Below are positions 26,086 through 34,619 of a stretch of 64,000 nucleotides of DNA, one piece after another; within the stretch, counting starts at the first letter, position 1; the number at the start of each line of letters is the position of its first letter. A program made the translations under genes and the position numbers. The stretch lies in contig NZ_CP094975.1 of assembly GCF_023509015.1 (NCBI RefSeq), positions 6,193,501 through 6,257,500 of the forward strand, in the 5' to 3' direction. The DNA comes from Pseudomonas abieticivorans. Its GTDB lineage: Bacteria > Pseudomonadota > Gammaproteobacteria > Pseudomonadales > Pseudomonadaceae. A model generated the notes under the pieces. It had not been told where the DNA came from. It saw only the letters and a program-made list of their open reading frames with translations, and did not search any database.

Positions 26086-26937
26086 ATGACTGCCGACAAC
26101 CTCGCTTACCTGAACGACACACTGCAGGTCACGCCCCTGGAGCCCACCCTGGGCGCCGAGATCAGCGGCATCCGCCTGGACCGGCCACTGAGCCCCGCGC
26201 AGCGCGACCAGGTCCGCCAGTTGCTGCTCAAACACAAAGTGATTTTTTTCCGCGACCAGCACATCACCAGCGAACAACAGGTGGCTTTTGCCCGCCAGTT
26301 CGGCGAACTGTACGTGCACCCCACCACCGAGCAAAAAGACCGCACCCGCCCCGAAGCGCACCTGATCCAGGCCGAAGACGCGAAAGTTGCCTATGGCGAT
26401 GCGCGCAAAGGCCGTTGGCACACCGACACCAGTTGGCTGCTCAAGCCCACCTTCGGCGCGGTGCTGCGCGCGGTCGACCTGCCGCCCGTGGGCGGCGACA
26501 CCGTGTGGGCCGACAGCGGCCTGGTCTATCGCGGCCTGCCGCAGGCCGTGCGCGAGCGCATCGACAACGCCTTCGTCACCCACAACTTCAAATCGTCGCT
26601 GGACCGGGTGGGCTATGACTACCCCATCCTCGCCCACCCGCTGGTGCGCACCCATCCGGAGACCGGTGAAAACGCGCTGTTCATCAACTTTTCCATGAGC
26701 CCGCAGATCGTCGGCTGGTCGCTGGAAGAAAGCCGCGAACTGGTGGCCTTGCTGCTCAAGGAATACAACAACGCCGAGTACCAGATCCGCTTCAAATGGA
26801 GCGAAGGCACTGTCGCCTTCTGGGACAACCGCGCGCTGCTGCACTACCCGGTGTACAACTACGGGGATTTTCCAAGGGTGATGGAGCGGGTATTGATTGC
26901 CGATGACGATATTCCGCATCGGCTGCGGGAGGGTTGA
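26086..26937 (+). CDS. TauD/TfdA family 2-oxoglutarate-dependent dioxygenase
   Basis: 283 residues. The iron facial triad is visible as His112 and Asp114 (RWHTDTSW) and His253 (ALLHYPVYNYGDFPRVMERV), with Arg264/Arg268 positioned for 2-oxoglutarate. The N-terminus LQVTPLEPTLGAEISGIRLD is family-typical. Relatives cleave taurine, alkyl sulfates (AtsK) or phenoxyacetates. The TonB receptor upstream suggests alkyl-sulfate or sulfonate desulfurization, but the substrate is not fixed by the sequence. AGGAG lies 9 bases before the ATG. Confidence 0.9.
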   Translation: MTADNLAYLNDTLQVTPLEPTLGAEISGIRLDRPLSPAQRDQVRQLLLKHKVIFFRDQHITSEQQVAFARQFGELYVHPTTEQKDRTRPEAHLIQAEDAKVAYGDARKGRWHTDTSWLLKPTFGAVLRAVDLPPVGGDTVWADSGLVYRGLPQAVRERIDNAFVTHNFKSSLDRVGYDYPILAHPLVRTHPETGENALFINFSMSPQIVGWSLEESRELVALLLKEYNNAEYQIRFKWSEGTVAFWDNRALLHYPVYNYGDFPRVMERVLIADDDIPHRLREG

Positions 26938-27058
26938 AACACCTCTCCCCAGTGAAAGCGGCCAATCGTAGGCACTGTCACTCACTTGGCAGCCTGAGGC
27001 GCCTCGTTGTGACAGGTTCTCGCCAGAGACCGAGAGGCCGATCTGACAACCCTATTTT

Positions 27059-28285
27059 TTAATTTCCGGCTTCTTGGTCAGCCTCAAGCGTCAAGCTCGG
27101 GAATGAGCTGCGAGCCTTAGCGAACCACCACAGAGCAAATGCCCCAAGAATGGTAGTTAACACGGCCAAAATCAGGATTACATTCTGGGTGCCCAAGGGC
27201 GCGGCTAACACAGCCACCAGTAATCCTGCCAGAGGCTGGGACATGTTGTTCAGCAGCGTAATCACGCCTACCGTCTTGCCGAAGTCCTGAGGCGGTATCA
27301 CCTGCTGCCGGACAGTGCGCATGTAGACGTTGAACATTTTGTCAAAACCTGTGATCAACAGGAAACCCAGCACATAGCCGAGCAGATTCGGACTCAGGGC
27401 GCTGATGAATGCCCCCGTTGCGATCATTGAATATCCGACACCCCCGAGGACCCGCAGAGGCAGCACAATCCGAGCGAGAAGAAACAGGATCACGATCGTT
27501 GTCACCGCACCCGCCGCTTGCAGCGCTGCATAGCTATCCTTGCCGGCGCTGTACTGGCCGATGACCATGGCCGCCGAAGTAGCCAAGGTGACACCGACGA
27601 TCAGATTGACCCCTACCGCCAGCGTGATGATTTTTTTCAATTGCGCCAGGCTACGGATATGCCCAAAAGCGATCCTCAAGGGCTGCAGCCAGATGTCTTG
27701 ATGTTGCTCGAACACCTCTAGCGTAATACGGCTAAAACGTTGCCACGCCACCATGCTCATGTCTGCCAGCAGGAACAATCCGGCGATCCAAAGCACCACC
27801 CAATGCCAAGCCCATAGTTCGAGCATCAGTGCCGCCACCAGAGGCCCGAGTACCAGCCCGGTCTGGTCGGCGATCTGGGAGTAGGACAAGGTTTTGGTGT
27901 AGCTGTAGTGTTGAAAGATATGCGGCAGCAGCACTTCGCGAGCCATGATGCCTTGCGTGGTCAGCACCCCGCACAATGCCGACAGGACCACCACCCAGCC
28001 GATGCCACCGAAGATTTCGTATAACACCATCGCCAGCACACAGAGCAATGCCCTGTAGACCTGACTGATATGCAGGATCTTGATAGGCGAGTACTTGTCG
28101 CACAGAGCGCCGCACAACGGGAACGCAAGAAATCGTGGCAGCGATTCGACGAAAAACGCTAGCCCTGCCCATGAAGCGCTGTTGGTCGTCTGGAACACCA
28201 CCAGCGGCACAAGAAACAACAGAATCTGATCCGCCAGCCTCGATAAAAAGAGCGAGATAAAAAAGGCGAGGTAATCCTTACGCAT
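27059..28285 (-). CDS. MFS transporter, low-GC, EntS/MFS_3-like
   Basis: 408 residues with about twelve hydrophobic segments (FFISLFLSRLADQILLFLVP at the start; FPLCGALCDKYSPIKILHIS as the loop-2 motif). The pattern fits the MFS_3 group that includes siderophore exporters such as EntS. AAAGGAG lies 7 bases before the ATG. The gene is compositionally odd: 27061-27120 and 27301-27360 are 55% and 48% GC, while 29401-29460 in glcD is 73%. It has no partner gene; its own intergenic flanks are short. It may be a recent acquisition (inference); the substrate is unknown. Confidence 0.8.
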   Translation of the reverse strand: MRKDYLAFFISLFLSRLADQILLFLVPLVVFQTTNSASWAGLAFFVESLPRFLAFPLCGALCDKYSPIKILHISQVYRALLCVLAMVLYEIFGGIGWVVVLSALCGVLTTQGIMAREVLLPHIFQHYSYTKTLSYSQIADQTGLVLGPLVAALMLELWAWHWVVLWIAGLFLLADMSMVAWQRFSRITLEVFEQHQDIWLQPLRIAFGHIRSLAQLKKIITLAVGVNLIVGVTLATSAAMVIGQYSAGKDSYAALQAAGAVTTIVILFLLARIVLPLRVLGGVGYSMIATGAFISALSPNLLGYVLGFLLITGFDKMFNVYMRTVRQQVIPPQDFGKTVGVITLLNNMSQPLAGLLVAVLAAPLGTQNVILILAVLTTILGAFALWWFAKARSSFPSLTLEADQEAGN

Positions 28286-28422
28286 TGGGAACTCCTTTGT
28301 GTAAGCGACGTGGCGTAGCGATCACAAGAAACATCAGTAAGCCGATCCCGAACGGTCATTGAGATTATGTCGCTCATCACCACGCAGTGGCGGATTGCTG
28401 CACCAGAGTGAGGGTTGAAACC

Positions 28423-29187
28423 CTACACCCACCCCTGCAACCGCAACGTCGCCCGATCCAGCCGCTGCTCCTGCAACTCGATCTCGCGAAAGCCATCGCG
28501 CAACGACTGGATATGCTCGCGCGCCGCGCGCTGGGCCACCGCGGGCAAACGCTGGATCACCGCGTGGTACACCCGCGCATGCTGGCGCTGGATCAGCTTC
28601 AGTTGTTCTGGCCGGTGGTAGAGGTTGTTCACCGAGGCATACACACTGCTTAGCATCAGTTCGTTGAGTGACTGCAAGGTGTGCACCAGCACGGGGTTAT
28701 GCGACGCTTCAACGATCGCTAGGTGAAAGGCATGGTCGCGTTGCGCGTGGTCCTGGTGGCCCACGCTGGCCATCTGCGCATGGGCGGCCAGCATGTCCTG
28801 GTAGCGCCGGCCCAGCAGCACGAAATCGGCCTCGGTGCCGCGTTCGGCGGCCAGGCGCGCTGCTTCGCCTTCGAGCAGGGCGCGCACCTCCAGTAAGTCA
28901 TACAGGGTGCGCGGCTGCGCGGCGAACAGGTGCATCAGGGGGCTGGCGTCTGCCGCAGGCGTAAGGCTGGCCACGGTGGAGCCGCTGCCGTGGCGGGTGT
29001 CGATGATGCCGCGTGCGCGCAACAGTTGCAGGCCTTCGCGCAGGGCCGAGCGCGAGACGCCGAGCTTTTCGCACATGCGCCGCTCCGACGGCAGGGTTTG
29101 CCCGACCTTGAGCACCCCATCCACCACCAACTGCTCGATCTGCTCGGCCACCACATCGGCCACTTGGCGCACGACTGTAGGTTTCAC
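28423..29187 (-). CDS. glcC: GlcC, FadR-subfamily GntR regulator of glycolate genes
   Basis: 254 residues from a GTG at 29187 with GAGGG 7 bases upstream. The GntR winged HTH is at residues 10-75 (TLPSERRMCEKLGVSRSALR, ARGIIDTRHGSGS). The FadR-type all-helical effector domain follows (DHAFHLAIVEASHNPVLVHT). It is divergent from glcDEFG, and two TGGTAGGACCA boxes lie between. GlcC activates the glycolate oxidase genes in response to glycolate in E. coli; the same is inferred here. Confidence 0.9.
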   Translation of the reverse strand: MKPTVVRQVADVVAEQIEQLVVDGVLKVGQTLPSERRMCEKLGVSRSALREGLQLLRARGIIDTRHGSGSTVASLTPAADASPLMHLFAAQPRTLYDLLEVRALLEGEAARLAAERGTEADFVLLGRRYQDMLAAHAQMASVGHQDHAQRDHAFHLAIVEASHNPVLVHTLQSLNELMLSSVYASVNNLYHRPEQLKLIQRQHARVYHAVIQRLPAVAQRAAREHIQSLRDGFREIELQEQRLDRATLRLQGWV

Positions 29188-29198
29188 GGGTATCCCTC

Positions 29199-29213
29199 AC
29201 TGGTAGGACCACT
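29199..29213. promoter_or_regulatory. GlcC box 1 (TGGT-N3-ACCA)
   Basis: ACTGGTAGGACCACT contains TGGTAGGACCA, which fits the TGGTnnnACCA pattern bound by FadR-subfamily GntR regulators. It starts 12 bp upstream of the glcC GTG, so it could mediate autorepression. Confidence 0.7.
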
Positions 29214-29290
29214 TGTTGTTTTTCTTTTCGACCTTACCCAACCCAGTCTAGCCGGGCCTTGTAGCGGTGCGCGCGCCTGGCTGCGAAAAA

Positions 29291-29305
29291 ACTGGTAGGA
29301 CCAGT
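29291..29305. promoter_or_regulatory. GlcC box 2 (TGGT-N3-ACCA)
   Basis: ACTGGTAGGACCAGT is a perfect 6-bp inverted repeat with a 3-base spacer, 71 bp before the glcD ATG. The core 11 bases are identical to box 1, with centres 92 bp apart, a spacing that would allow looping between the two dimers. Confidence 0.72.
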
Positions 29306-29376
29306 GTTCAAGCCGCTGGACGGGCGCCGCAGGCGGGATAACTATCCAGGCATCACAAAAACAAGAAGCCTTGCCG

Positions 29377-30876
29377 ATGAACATCCTCCATGACGAGCGA
29401 CTCGACGGCGCTTTGCCCGACGTCGACAAGGCCGGACTGCTTGCGGCCCTGCGCAGCGCCCTGCCCGACCTTGACCTGCTGCACCGCAGCGAAGACCTCA
29501 AGCCCTACGAATGCGACGGCCTGTCGGCGTACCGCACCACACCGTTGCTGGTGGCCTTGCCGCGGCACCTGGAAGAGGTGCACACCCTGCTGCGTATTTG
29601 CCACGAACGCCGGGTGCCGGTCATCCCCCGTGGTGCGGGTACCGGTTTGTCGGGCGGCGCCCTGCCCCTGGCCCAGGGCGTGCTGCTGGTGCTGGCGCGC
29701 TTCAACCAGATCCTGCAAATCGACCCCAAGGCCCGGGTGGCGCGCGTGCAACCGGGCGTGCGCAACCTGGCAATCTCCCAGGCGGCGGCGCCCCATGGGC
29801 TGTATTACGCCCCCGACCCCTCCTCGCAGATCGCCTGTTCGATTGGCGGCAATGTCGCCGAAAACGCCGGTGGCGTGCACTGCCTCAAGTACGGCCTGAC
29901 CGTGCATAACCTGGTCAAACTGGACATTCTGACGGTCGAGGGCGAGCCGCTGACCCTGGGCAGCGACGCCTTGGACAGCCCAGGCTTGGACCTGATGGCC
30001 TTGTTCACGGGCTCCGAAGGCATGCTCGGCGTGGTGACCGAGGTTACAGTCAAACTGCTGCCCAAACCGCACGTCGCCAAGGTGCTGCTGGCGGCCTTCG
30101 ACTCGGTGCAAAAAGCCGGCCGCGCAGTGGCCGACATCATCGCCGCCGGCATCATCCCCGGCGGCCTTGAGATGATGGACAACCTGGCGATCCGCGCCGC
30201 CGAAGACTTCATCCACGCCGGTTACCCGGTGGATGCCGAAGCGATCCTGCTGTGCGAGCTCGATGGCGTGGAAGCCGACGTGCATGAGGATTGCCTGCGC
30301 GTGCGCCGGGTGCTGGAGGCCGCCGGTGCCACCCAAGTGCGCCAGGCGGTGGACGAAGCCGAACGCGTGCGCTTCTGGGCTGGGCGCAAAAACGCCTTCC
30401 CGGCCGTGGGGCGGATCTCGCCGGACTACTACTGCATGGACGGCACCATCCCGCGCCGGGCCTTGCCGGGGGTGCTCAAGGGCATCGCCGCACTGTCGGC
30501 CGAGTACCAGTTGCGGGTGGCCAACGTGTTCCATGCCGGTGACGGCAACATGCACCCGCTGATCCTCTTCGATGCCAACACCGAAGGCGAGCTGGCACGC
30601 GCCGAAGCCCTGGGCGGCAAGATCCTGGAGATGTGCGTGGCGGTTGGCGGCAGCATCACCGGCGAGCACGGCGTGGGCCGCGAGAAGATCAACCAGATGT
30701 GCGCGCAGTTCAACAGCGACGAGTTGACGGTGTTTCATGCCATCAAGGCCGCCTTCGACCCCAGCGGCCTGCTCAACCCGGGCAAGAACATCCCCACCTT
30801 GCACCGCTGCGCAGAATTCGGCGCCATGCACATCCATCACGGCCAGGTTCCTTTTCCCGAACTGGAGCGCTTTTGA
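29377..30876 (+). CDS. glcD: Glycolate oxidase subunit GlcD
   Basis: 499 residues. FAD_binding_4 domain with PRHLEEVHTLLRICHERRVP, VIPRGAGTGLSGGALPLAQG and ACSIGGNVAENAGGVHCLKYG; C-terminal FAD-oxidase domain with ANVFHAGDGNMHPLILFD and GGSITGEHGVGREKI. It is the catalytic flavin subunit that oxidises glycolate to glyoxylate with GlcE and GlcF, passing electrons to the respiratory chain at the inner membrane. The ATG at 29377 is preferred over a TTG at 29371. Its stop overlaps the glcE ATG (TGATG). Confidence 0.95.
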   Translation: MNILHDERLDGALPDVDKAGLLAALRSALPDLDLLHRSEDLKPYECDGLSAYRTTPLLVALPRHLEEVHTLLRICHERRVPVIPRGAGTGLSGGALPLAQGVLLVLARFNQILQIDPKARVARVQPGVRNLAISQAAAPHGLYYAPDPSSQIACSIGGNVAENAGGVHCLKYGLTVHNLVKLDILTVEGEPLTLGSDALDSPGLDLMALFTGSEGMLGVVTEVTVKLLPKPHVAKVLLAAFDSVQKAGRAVADIIAAGIIPGGLEMMDNLAIRAAEDFIHAGYPVDAEAILLCELDGVEADVHEDCLRVRRVLEAAGATQVRQAVDEAERVRFWAGRKNAFPAVGRISPDYYCMDGTIPRRALPGVLKGIAALSAEYQLRVANVFHAGDGNMHPLILFDANTEGELARAEALGGKILEMCVAVGGSITGEHGVGREKINQMCAQFNSDELTVFHAIKAAFDPSGLLNPGKNIPTLHRCAEFGAMHIHHGQVPFPELERF

Positions 30877-31919
30877 TGAGCCTCGATACGCTGCTGGACG
30901 GCGTCAACCAGGCCATCGCCCAGCGCACCCCACTGGTGATTCAAGGGGGCAACAGCAAGGCGTTTCTCGGCCGCCCCACCACGGGCATTGTTTTGGACAC
31001 CCGCGACCATGCCGGCATCGTCAGCTACGACCCCACGGAGCTTGTAGTCAGCGTGCGCGCCGGCACCTTGCTCAGCGAGCTCAATGCCGCGCTGGACGCC
31101 GCCGGGCAGATGCTGGCGTGCGAGCCGCCCACCTTCGATGGCCGCGCCACGGTCGGCGGCATGGTCGCCGCCGGGCTGTCGGGGCCGCGTCGGCCGTGGA
31201 GCGGTTCGGTGCGTGATTTCGTGCTGGGCACGCGCGTCATCACAGGCCTGGGCAAACACCTGCGCTTTGGCGGCCAAGTGATGAAAAACGTCGCCGGCTA
31301 CGACCTGTCGCGGCTGCTGGCCGCAAGCTTCGGCAGCCTGGGGCTGATCACCGAAGTGTCGCTCAAGGTGCTGCCCAAGCCGCGCTGTTGCGCCAGTTTG
31401 AACATGGCCATCAGCAGCGACGAGGCCTTGCGCAAGCTCACCGAATGGGGCCAACAGTCGTTGCCCATCAGCGGCGCCTGCCATGACGGCAACGTGCTGC
31501 ACCTGCGCCTGGAAGGCGGCGAAGGCTCGGTGGCAGCGGCACGTGACCGGCTGGGCTGCAGCGCGGCCGACGCGACATTCTGGGAAGACCTGCGCGAACA
31601 GCGCCTGGCATTTTTCAACGACCCACGCCCGCTGTGGCGCCTGTCCCTGCCCTTCAACATCGCCCCCCTGGACGTGCCCGGCACGCAACTGCTGGACTGG
31701 GCCGGCGCCCAGCGTTGGCTGAAAAGTGACAGCGATGCCGACGACATTCGCCGCCACGCCCAGCAGGCCGGTGGCCACGCCACCTGCTACACCCAAGGCC
31801 ACTGCGACCTGCCCTTCCAGCCATTGCCCGCCGCGCTGTTGCGCTACCACCGACAGCTGAAAACGCAACTGGACCCCCACGGGTTGTTCAACCCTGGCCG
31901 CCTGTACCCGGAGCTCTGA
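30876..31919 (+). CDS. glcE: Glycolate oxidase subunit GlcE
   Basis: 347 residues. FAD-binding N-terminal half: PLVIQGGNSKAFLGRPTTGI, VVSVRAGTLLSELNAALDAA, TVGGMVAAGLSGPRRPWSGS and GGQVMKNVAGYDLSRLLAAS. GlcE is the second flavin subunit of the GlcDEF complex. Translation start at 30876 overlaps the glcD stop; the glcF ATG begins 3 bases after its stop, so the three subunits are tightly coupled. Confidence 0.95.
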   Translation: MSLDTLLDGVNQAIAQRTPLVIQGGNSKAFLGRPTTGIVLDTRDHAGIVSYDPTELVVSVRAGTLLSELNAALDAAGQMLACEPPTFDGRATVGGMVAAGLSGPRRPWSGSVRDFVLGTRVITGLGKHLRFGGQVMKNVAGYDLSRLLAASFGSLGLITEVSLKVLPKPRCCASLNMAISSDEALRKLTEWGQQSLPISGACHDGNVLHLRLEGGEGSVAAARDRLGCSAADATFWEDLREQRLAFFNDPRPLWRLSLPFNIAPLDVPGTQLLDWAGAQRWLKSDSDADDIRRHAQQAGGHATCYTQGHCDLPFQPLPAALLRYHRQLKTQLDPHGLFNPGRLYPEL

Positions 31920-31921
31920 CC

Positions 31922-33169
31922 ATGCAAACCCACCTCAGCGAACAGGCCCGCCAACTACCCCGTGCCCTCGAAGCCGAAACGGTGCTGCGCGCCTGCGTGC
32001 ACTGCGGCTTCTGCAACGCCACCTGCCCCACCTACCAACTGCTGGGCGATGAACTGGACGGCCCACGCGGGCGTATCTACCTGATGAAGGAAATGCTCGA
32101 AGGCGCGCCCATCACTGCCGCCACGCAAACCCACCTGGACCGCTGCCTGAGTTGCCGCAATTGCGAAAGCACCTGCCCCTCGGGGGTCGAGTACCACACG
32201 CTGCTGGACATCGGCCGCGACTTCATCGAGCAACAGGTGCCGCGCACCCTGGGCAACCGCCTACTGCGCAGTGGCTTGCGCGCCGTGGTGCCACACCCGG
32301 CGCTGTTCAAGGCCTTGACCCGCACCGGCCAGTTGTTCCGGCCGCTGCTGCCGGGCAGCCTGCAAGCCAAGCTGCCGCGCCAGGCGCGGCCAGCCGGTAT
32401 TCGCCCGAGCACGAAACATGCGCGGCGCATGCTGATCCTGGAAGGCTGCGTGCAGCCGGGCTTTTCCCCCAACACGAACGCCGCCACCGCCCGCGTGCTG
32501 GACCGCCTGGGCATCAGCCTGATCCCGGTGGCGCAAGCTGGCTGTTGCGGCGCGGTCGACTTTCACATGAACGCCCAGGCCCGAGGCCTCGACCGGGCGC
32601 GGCGCAACATCGACGCCTGGTGGCCGGCCATCGAAGGCGGCGCCCAGGCCATTGTGCAAACCGCCAGTGGCTGCGGTGCCTTTGTCAAAGAATACGGGGT
32701 GATGCTCAAGCACGACCCGCGCTACGCAGCCAAGGCGCAGCGCATCAGCGCTTTGGCCCTGGACCTGGTGGAAGTCCTGCGCGCCGAGCCACTGGCGAAT
32801 TTGCACGTGCACAGCGACCTGCGCCTGGCGTTCCATTGCCCGTGCACCCTGCAACACGCGCAAAAACTCGGTGGCGCCGTGGAAGCGCTGCTGACAACGC
32901 TGGGCTTGAACCTGACCGCCGTGCCCGACGGTCACTTGTGCTGCGGCTCGGCCGGCACCTACTCACTGACCCAGCCTGTGCTGTCGCGGCAACTGCGCGA
33001 CAACAAGCTCAACGCCCTGGAAAGTGGCCAGCCGCAAGTGATCGTCACCGCTAACATCGGCTGCCAAACCCACCTGGACGGCGCCGGGCGCACGCCCGTG
33101 CGCCACTGGATCGAAATCATCGACGAGGCCCTGGCCTCAGCCAAGGAGCAACCCCATGCGCAGTCGTAA
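31922..33169 (+). CDS. glcF: Glycolate oxidase iron-sulfur subunit GlcF
   Basis: 415 residues. Two 4Fe-4S motifs are clear: CVHCGFCNATCP (near residue 25) and CLSCRNCESTCP (near residue 78). The C-terminal half has the two CCG-domain signatures AGCCGAVDFHM and HLCCGSAGTYS. It transfers electrons from the GlcD/GlcE flavins to quinone. The 3' end overlaps glcG by 14 bp. Confidence 0.95.
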   Translation: MQTHLSEQARQLPRALEAETVLRACVHCGFCNATCPTYQLLGDELDGPRGRIYLMKEMLEGAPITAATQTHLDRCLSCRNCESTCPSGVEYHTLLDIGRDFIEQQVPRTLGNRLLRSGLRAVVPHPALFKALTRTGQLFRPLLPGSLQAKLPRQARPAGIRPSTKHARRMLILEGCVQPGFSPNTNAATARVLDRLGISLIPVAQAGCCGAVDFHMNAQARGLDRARRNIDAWWPAIEGGAQAIVQTASGCGAFVKEYGVMLKHDPRYAAKAQRISALALDLVEVLRAEPLANLHVHSDLRLAFHCPCTLQHAQKLGGAVEALLTTLGLNLTAVPDGHLCCGSAGTYSLTQPVLSRQLRDNKLNALESGQPQVIVTANIGCQTHLDGAGRTPVRHWIEIIDEALASAKEQPHAQS

Positions 33170-33563
33170 TATTCTCGGCCTGGCCGAACTCGAACTCATC
33201 CTGGCGGCCACCCGTACGCAGGCCGAGCAACAGGGCTGGGCGGTGTCCATCAGCGTGGTCGACGAAGGCGGCCACCCTTTGGCCCTGCTCCGATTGGACG
33301 GAGCCTCGCCCATCAGCGCCTACATCGCCGGCGAGAAAGCCCGTACCGCGGCCTTGGGCCGGCGTGAAAGCAAAGGCTATGAAGACATGGTCAACGGCGG
33401 GCGCACGGCTTTTTTGAGCGCGCCTCTGTTGACCTCCTTGGAAGGCGGCGTGCCCATCGTGGTAGGGGGCGAAGTGATTGGCGCGGTGGGGGTGTCGGGG
33501 GTCAAGGCCGAGCAGGATGCGCAGGTGGCGCGGGCGGGGGTTGGGGCGGTGGTTGCGGGGTGA
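33156..33563 (+). CDS. glcG: GlcG/HbpS family protein
   Basis: 135 residues with the HbpS-like fold signature (AEQQGWAVSISVVDEGGHPL, FLSAPLLTSLEGGVPIVVGG, IGAVGVSGVKAEQDAQVARA). It accompanies glcDEF in many Pseudomonas. Related HbpS binds heme; the function of GlcG is unproven. It overlaps the end of glcF by 14 bp and is the last gene of the operon. Confidence 0.9.
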   Translation: MRSRNILGLAELELILAATRTQAEQQGWAVSISVVDEGGHPLALLRLDGASPISAYIAGEKARTAALGRRESKGYEDMVNGGRTAFLSAPLLTSLEGGVPIVVGGEVIGAVGVSGVKAEQDAQVARAGVGAVVAG

Positions 33564-33834
33564 GGGTCTGGGTAGAGCCTGTTGGATCTCGTAATGATGC
33601 CCACTCTGCTGAACACGCCCAGAAATAAAATCCCCAGAAATATCCTAGGAAAAATCCTACAACGTCTGCGATAATTGAATAACGAGCTTACATTTTCGCT
33701 CTTGCGTCTGAAAATATCAGTGTCTAATCTCCCTCCGCCGCTGACAAAGCTGCGGCCGGGTTTGGTCACCCGAGATACCCAGGCGCATCTGCGTCGCCAT
33801 ATTTGTGCTCGCATTTAGCTTGCATGATGCTTTA

Positions 33835-33911
33835 TGGCAGCTATGCGCGGGGCATCCTCGGATGCGCCGGGTTCCTGGTGTCCCGGTTGACCAACCCACG
33901 TATAGCTGCCA
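33835..33911. ncRNA. Candidate structured RNA, three-way-junction fold
   Basis: A closing stem pairs 33835-33847 with 33899-33911 (TGGCAGCTATGCG against CGTATAGCTGCCA), 13 pairs with a single G-U. Inside are a hairpin GCATC-CTCG-GATGC (33852-33865) and a second GGGTT...AACCC stem (33869-33897) with inner GGT/ACC. The cloverleaf-like shape and integrase-like neighbour recall C4-type phage immunity RNAs, but I cannot confirm family membership or the transcribed strand. Confidence 0.4.
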
Positions 33912-34077
33912 CCCATTTGTTTGGTCACACCTGCGTTCGGCCAGCGTGGTTTAACGGGGCGCCTAAGATCAAGACCAAAACAGATCAAAAGCAAAAGCAC
34001 AGCGGCCTACAGGCCGGCTTGAGTGTGGTGAAGCAAAGGCAACATCAAGATCAGAATCTACAGCGGGCACGGTCAAG

Positions 34078-34164
34078 TGTGGGAGCTGGCTTGCCTGCGA
34101 CGGCATCACCTCGGTGTGCCTGGAAGACCGAGTTGCCTGCATCGCAGGCAAGCCAGCTCCCACA
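34078..34164. repeat. REPIN-type perfect 23-bp inverted repeat
   Basis: TGTGGGAGCTGGCTTGCCTG plus CGA (34078-34100) is exactly reverse-complementary to 34142-34164. This is the GTGGGAGCTGGCTTGCC family common between Pseudomonas genes, distinct in sequence from the GGAGCGGATTTATCCGC family elsewhere in the window. Confidence 0.85.
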
Positions 34165-34185
34165 GAAATGCAGAGCTGCGTAATT

Positions 34186-34290
34186 GGCTAATGATTGAAC
34201 TGCTCTTGGAGACCGGCATCCGTCGCGCAGAGCTTCTGAAGCTCTACACCACAGGATGGCTGACGAAAATCATCACCCCCGATAACTGAC
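34186..34290 (+). pseudogene. Tyrosine recombinase (integrase) fragment
   Basis: A reading with LMIELLLETGIRRAELLKLY resembles the catalytic-Arg-I box of phage-type integrases (LLxTGxRxxELLxL), with the catalytic Arg in TGIRRAEL. Only about 25 residues match before TTGWLTKIITPDN and a stop. There is no start codon or upstream core domain, so it is a remnant at best. Short length keeps confidence moderate. Confidence 0.4.
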
Positions 34291-34619
34291 TCAAGCATAT
34301 CCAAAGCGGCTGGACACCAGACCCGCTGTCACTCCCGCCATGATATTCAGAACAACTGGGCCTACTGGTTTGAAGAATTCGTACAGATCCAGGTTCCATA
34401 CTGTTCCCATAAAACCACCCCGAGACGGCAATGCACGCAGAAATGCTAATCTCCAATAGAGTGTGTGAAACGCAAGGTTTTCATAGCAACCGATGGATGG
34501 CGAAGGTGAGCAACCACCCAGGTGATCTCCTGCGACAGTTTGAATTCACAAGCGACGGACCGCCGCCGTTACCCAAATAACGAGGCTGTGCGCTTCATCT
34601 GTCGCCTTGGGTCCCGCCC

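Larger units (their letters stand above)
33564..34619. other. Gene-poor, lower-GC island with foldable element, REP pair and integrase remnant
   Basis: About 1.06 kb without a convincing gene between glcG and a convergent MFS exporter. It contains a potentially structured segment at 33835-33911, repeated TTTGGTCAC words near 33755 and 33919, a perfect 23-bp REP pair at 34078-34164 and a short tyrosine-recombinase-like reading at about 34186-34288. Overlapping ORFs of up to 126 codons run through these repeats and show no family resemblance. It looks like the scar of a mobile element (inference). Confidence 0.6.

Noticed and set aside
29353..30840. 495-codon open frame on the minus strand
   Set aside because: Antisense to glcD, which has complete FAD-oxidase motifs.
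33803..34183. 126-codon open frame in the gene-poor island
   Set aside because: It runs through the foldable element and both arms of a REP pair and shows no domain.
33564..34619. Intact prophage
   Set aside because: Only a 25-residue integrase-like fragment and no structural, lysis or replication genes.
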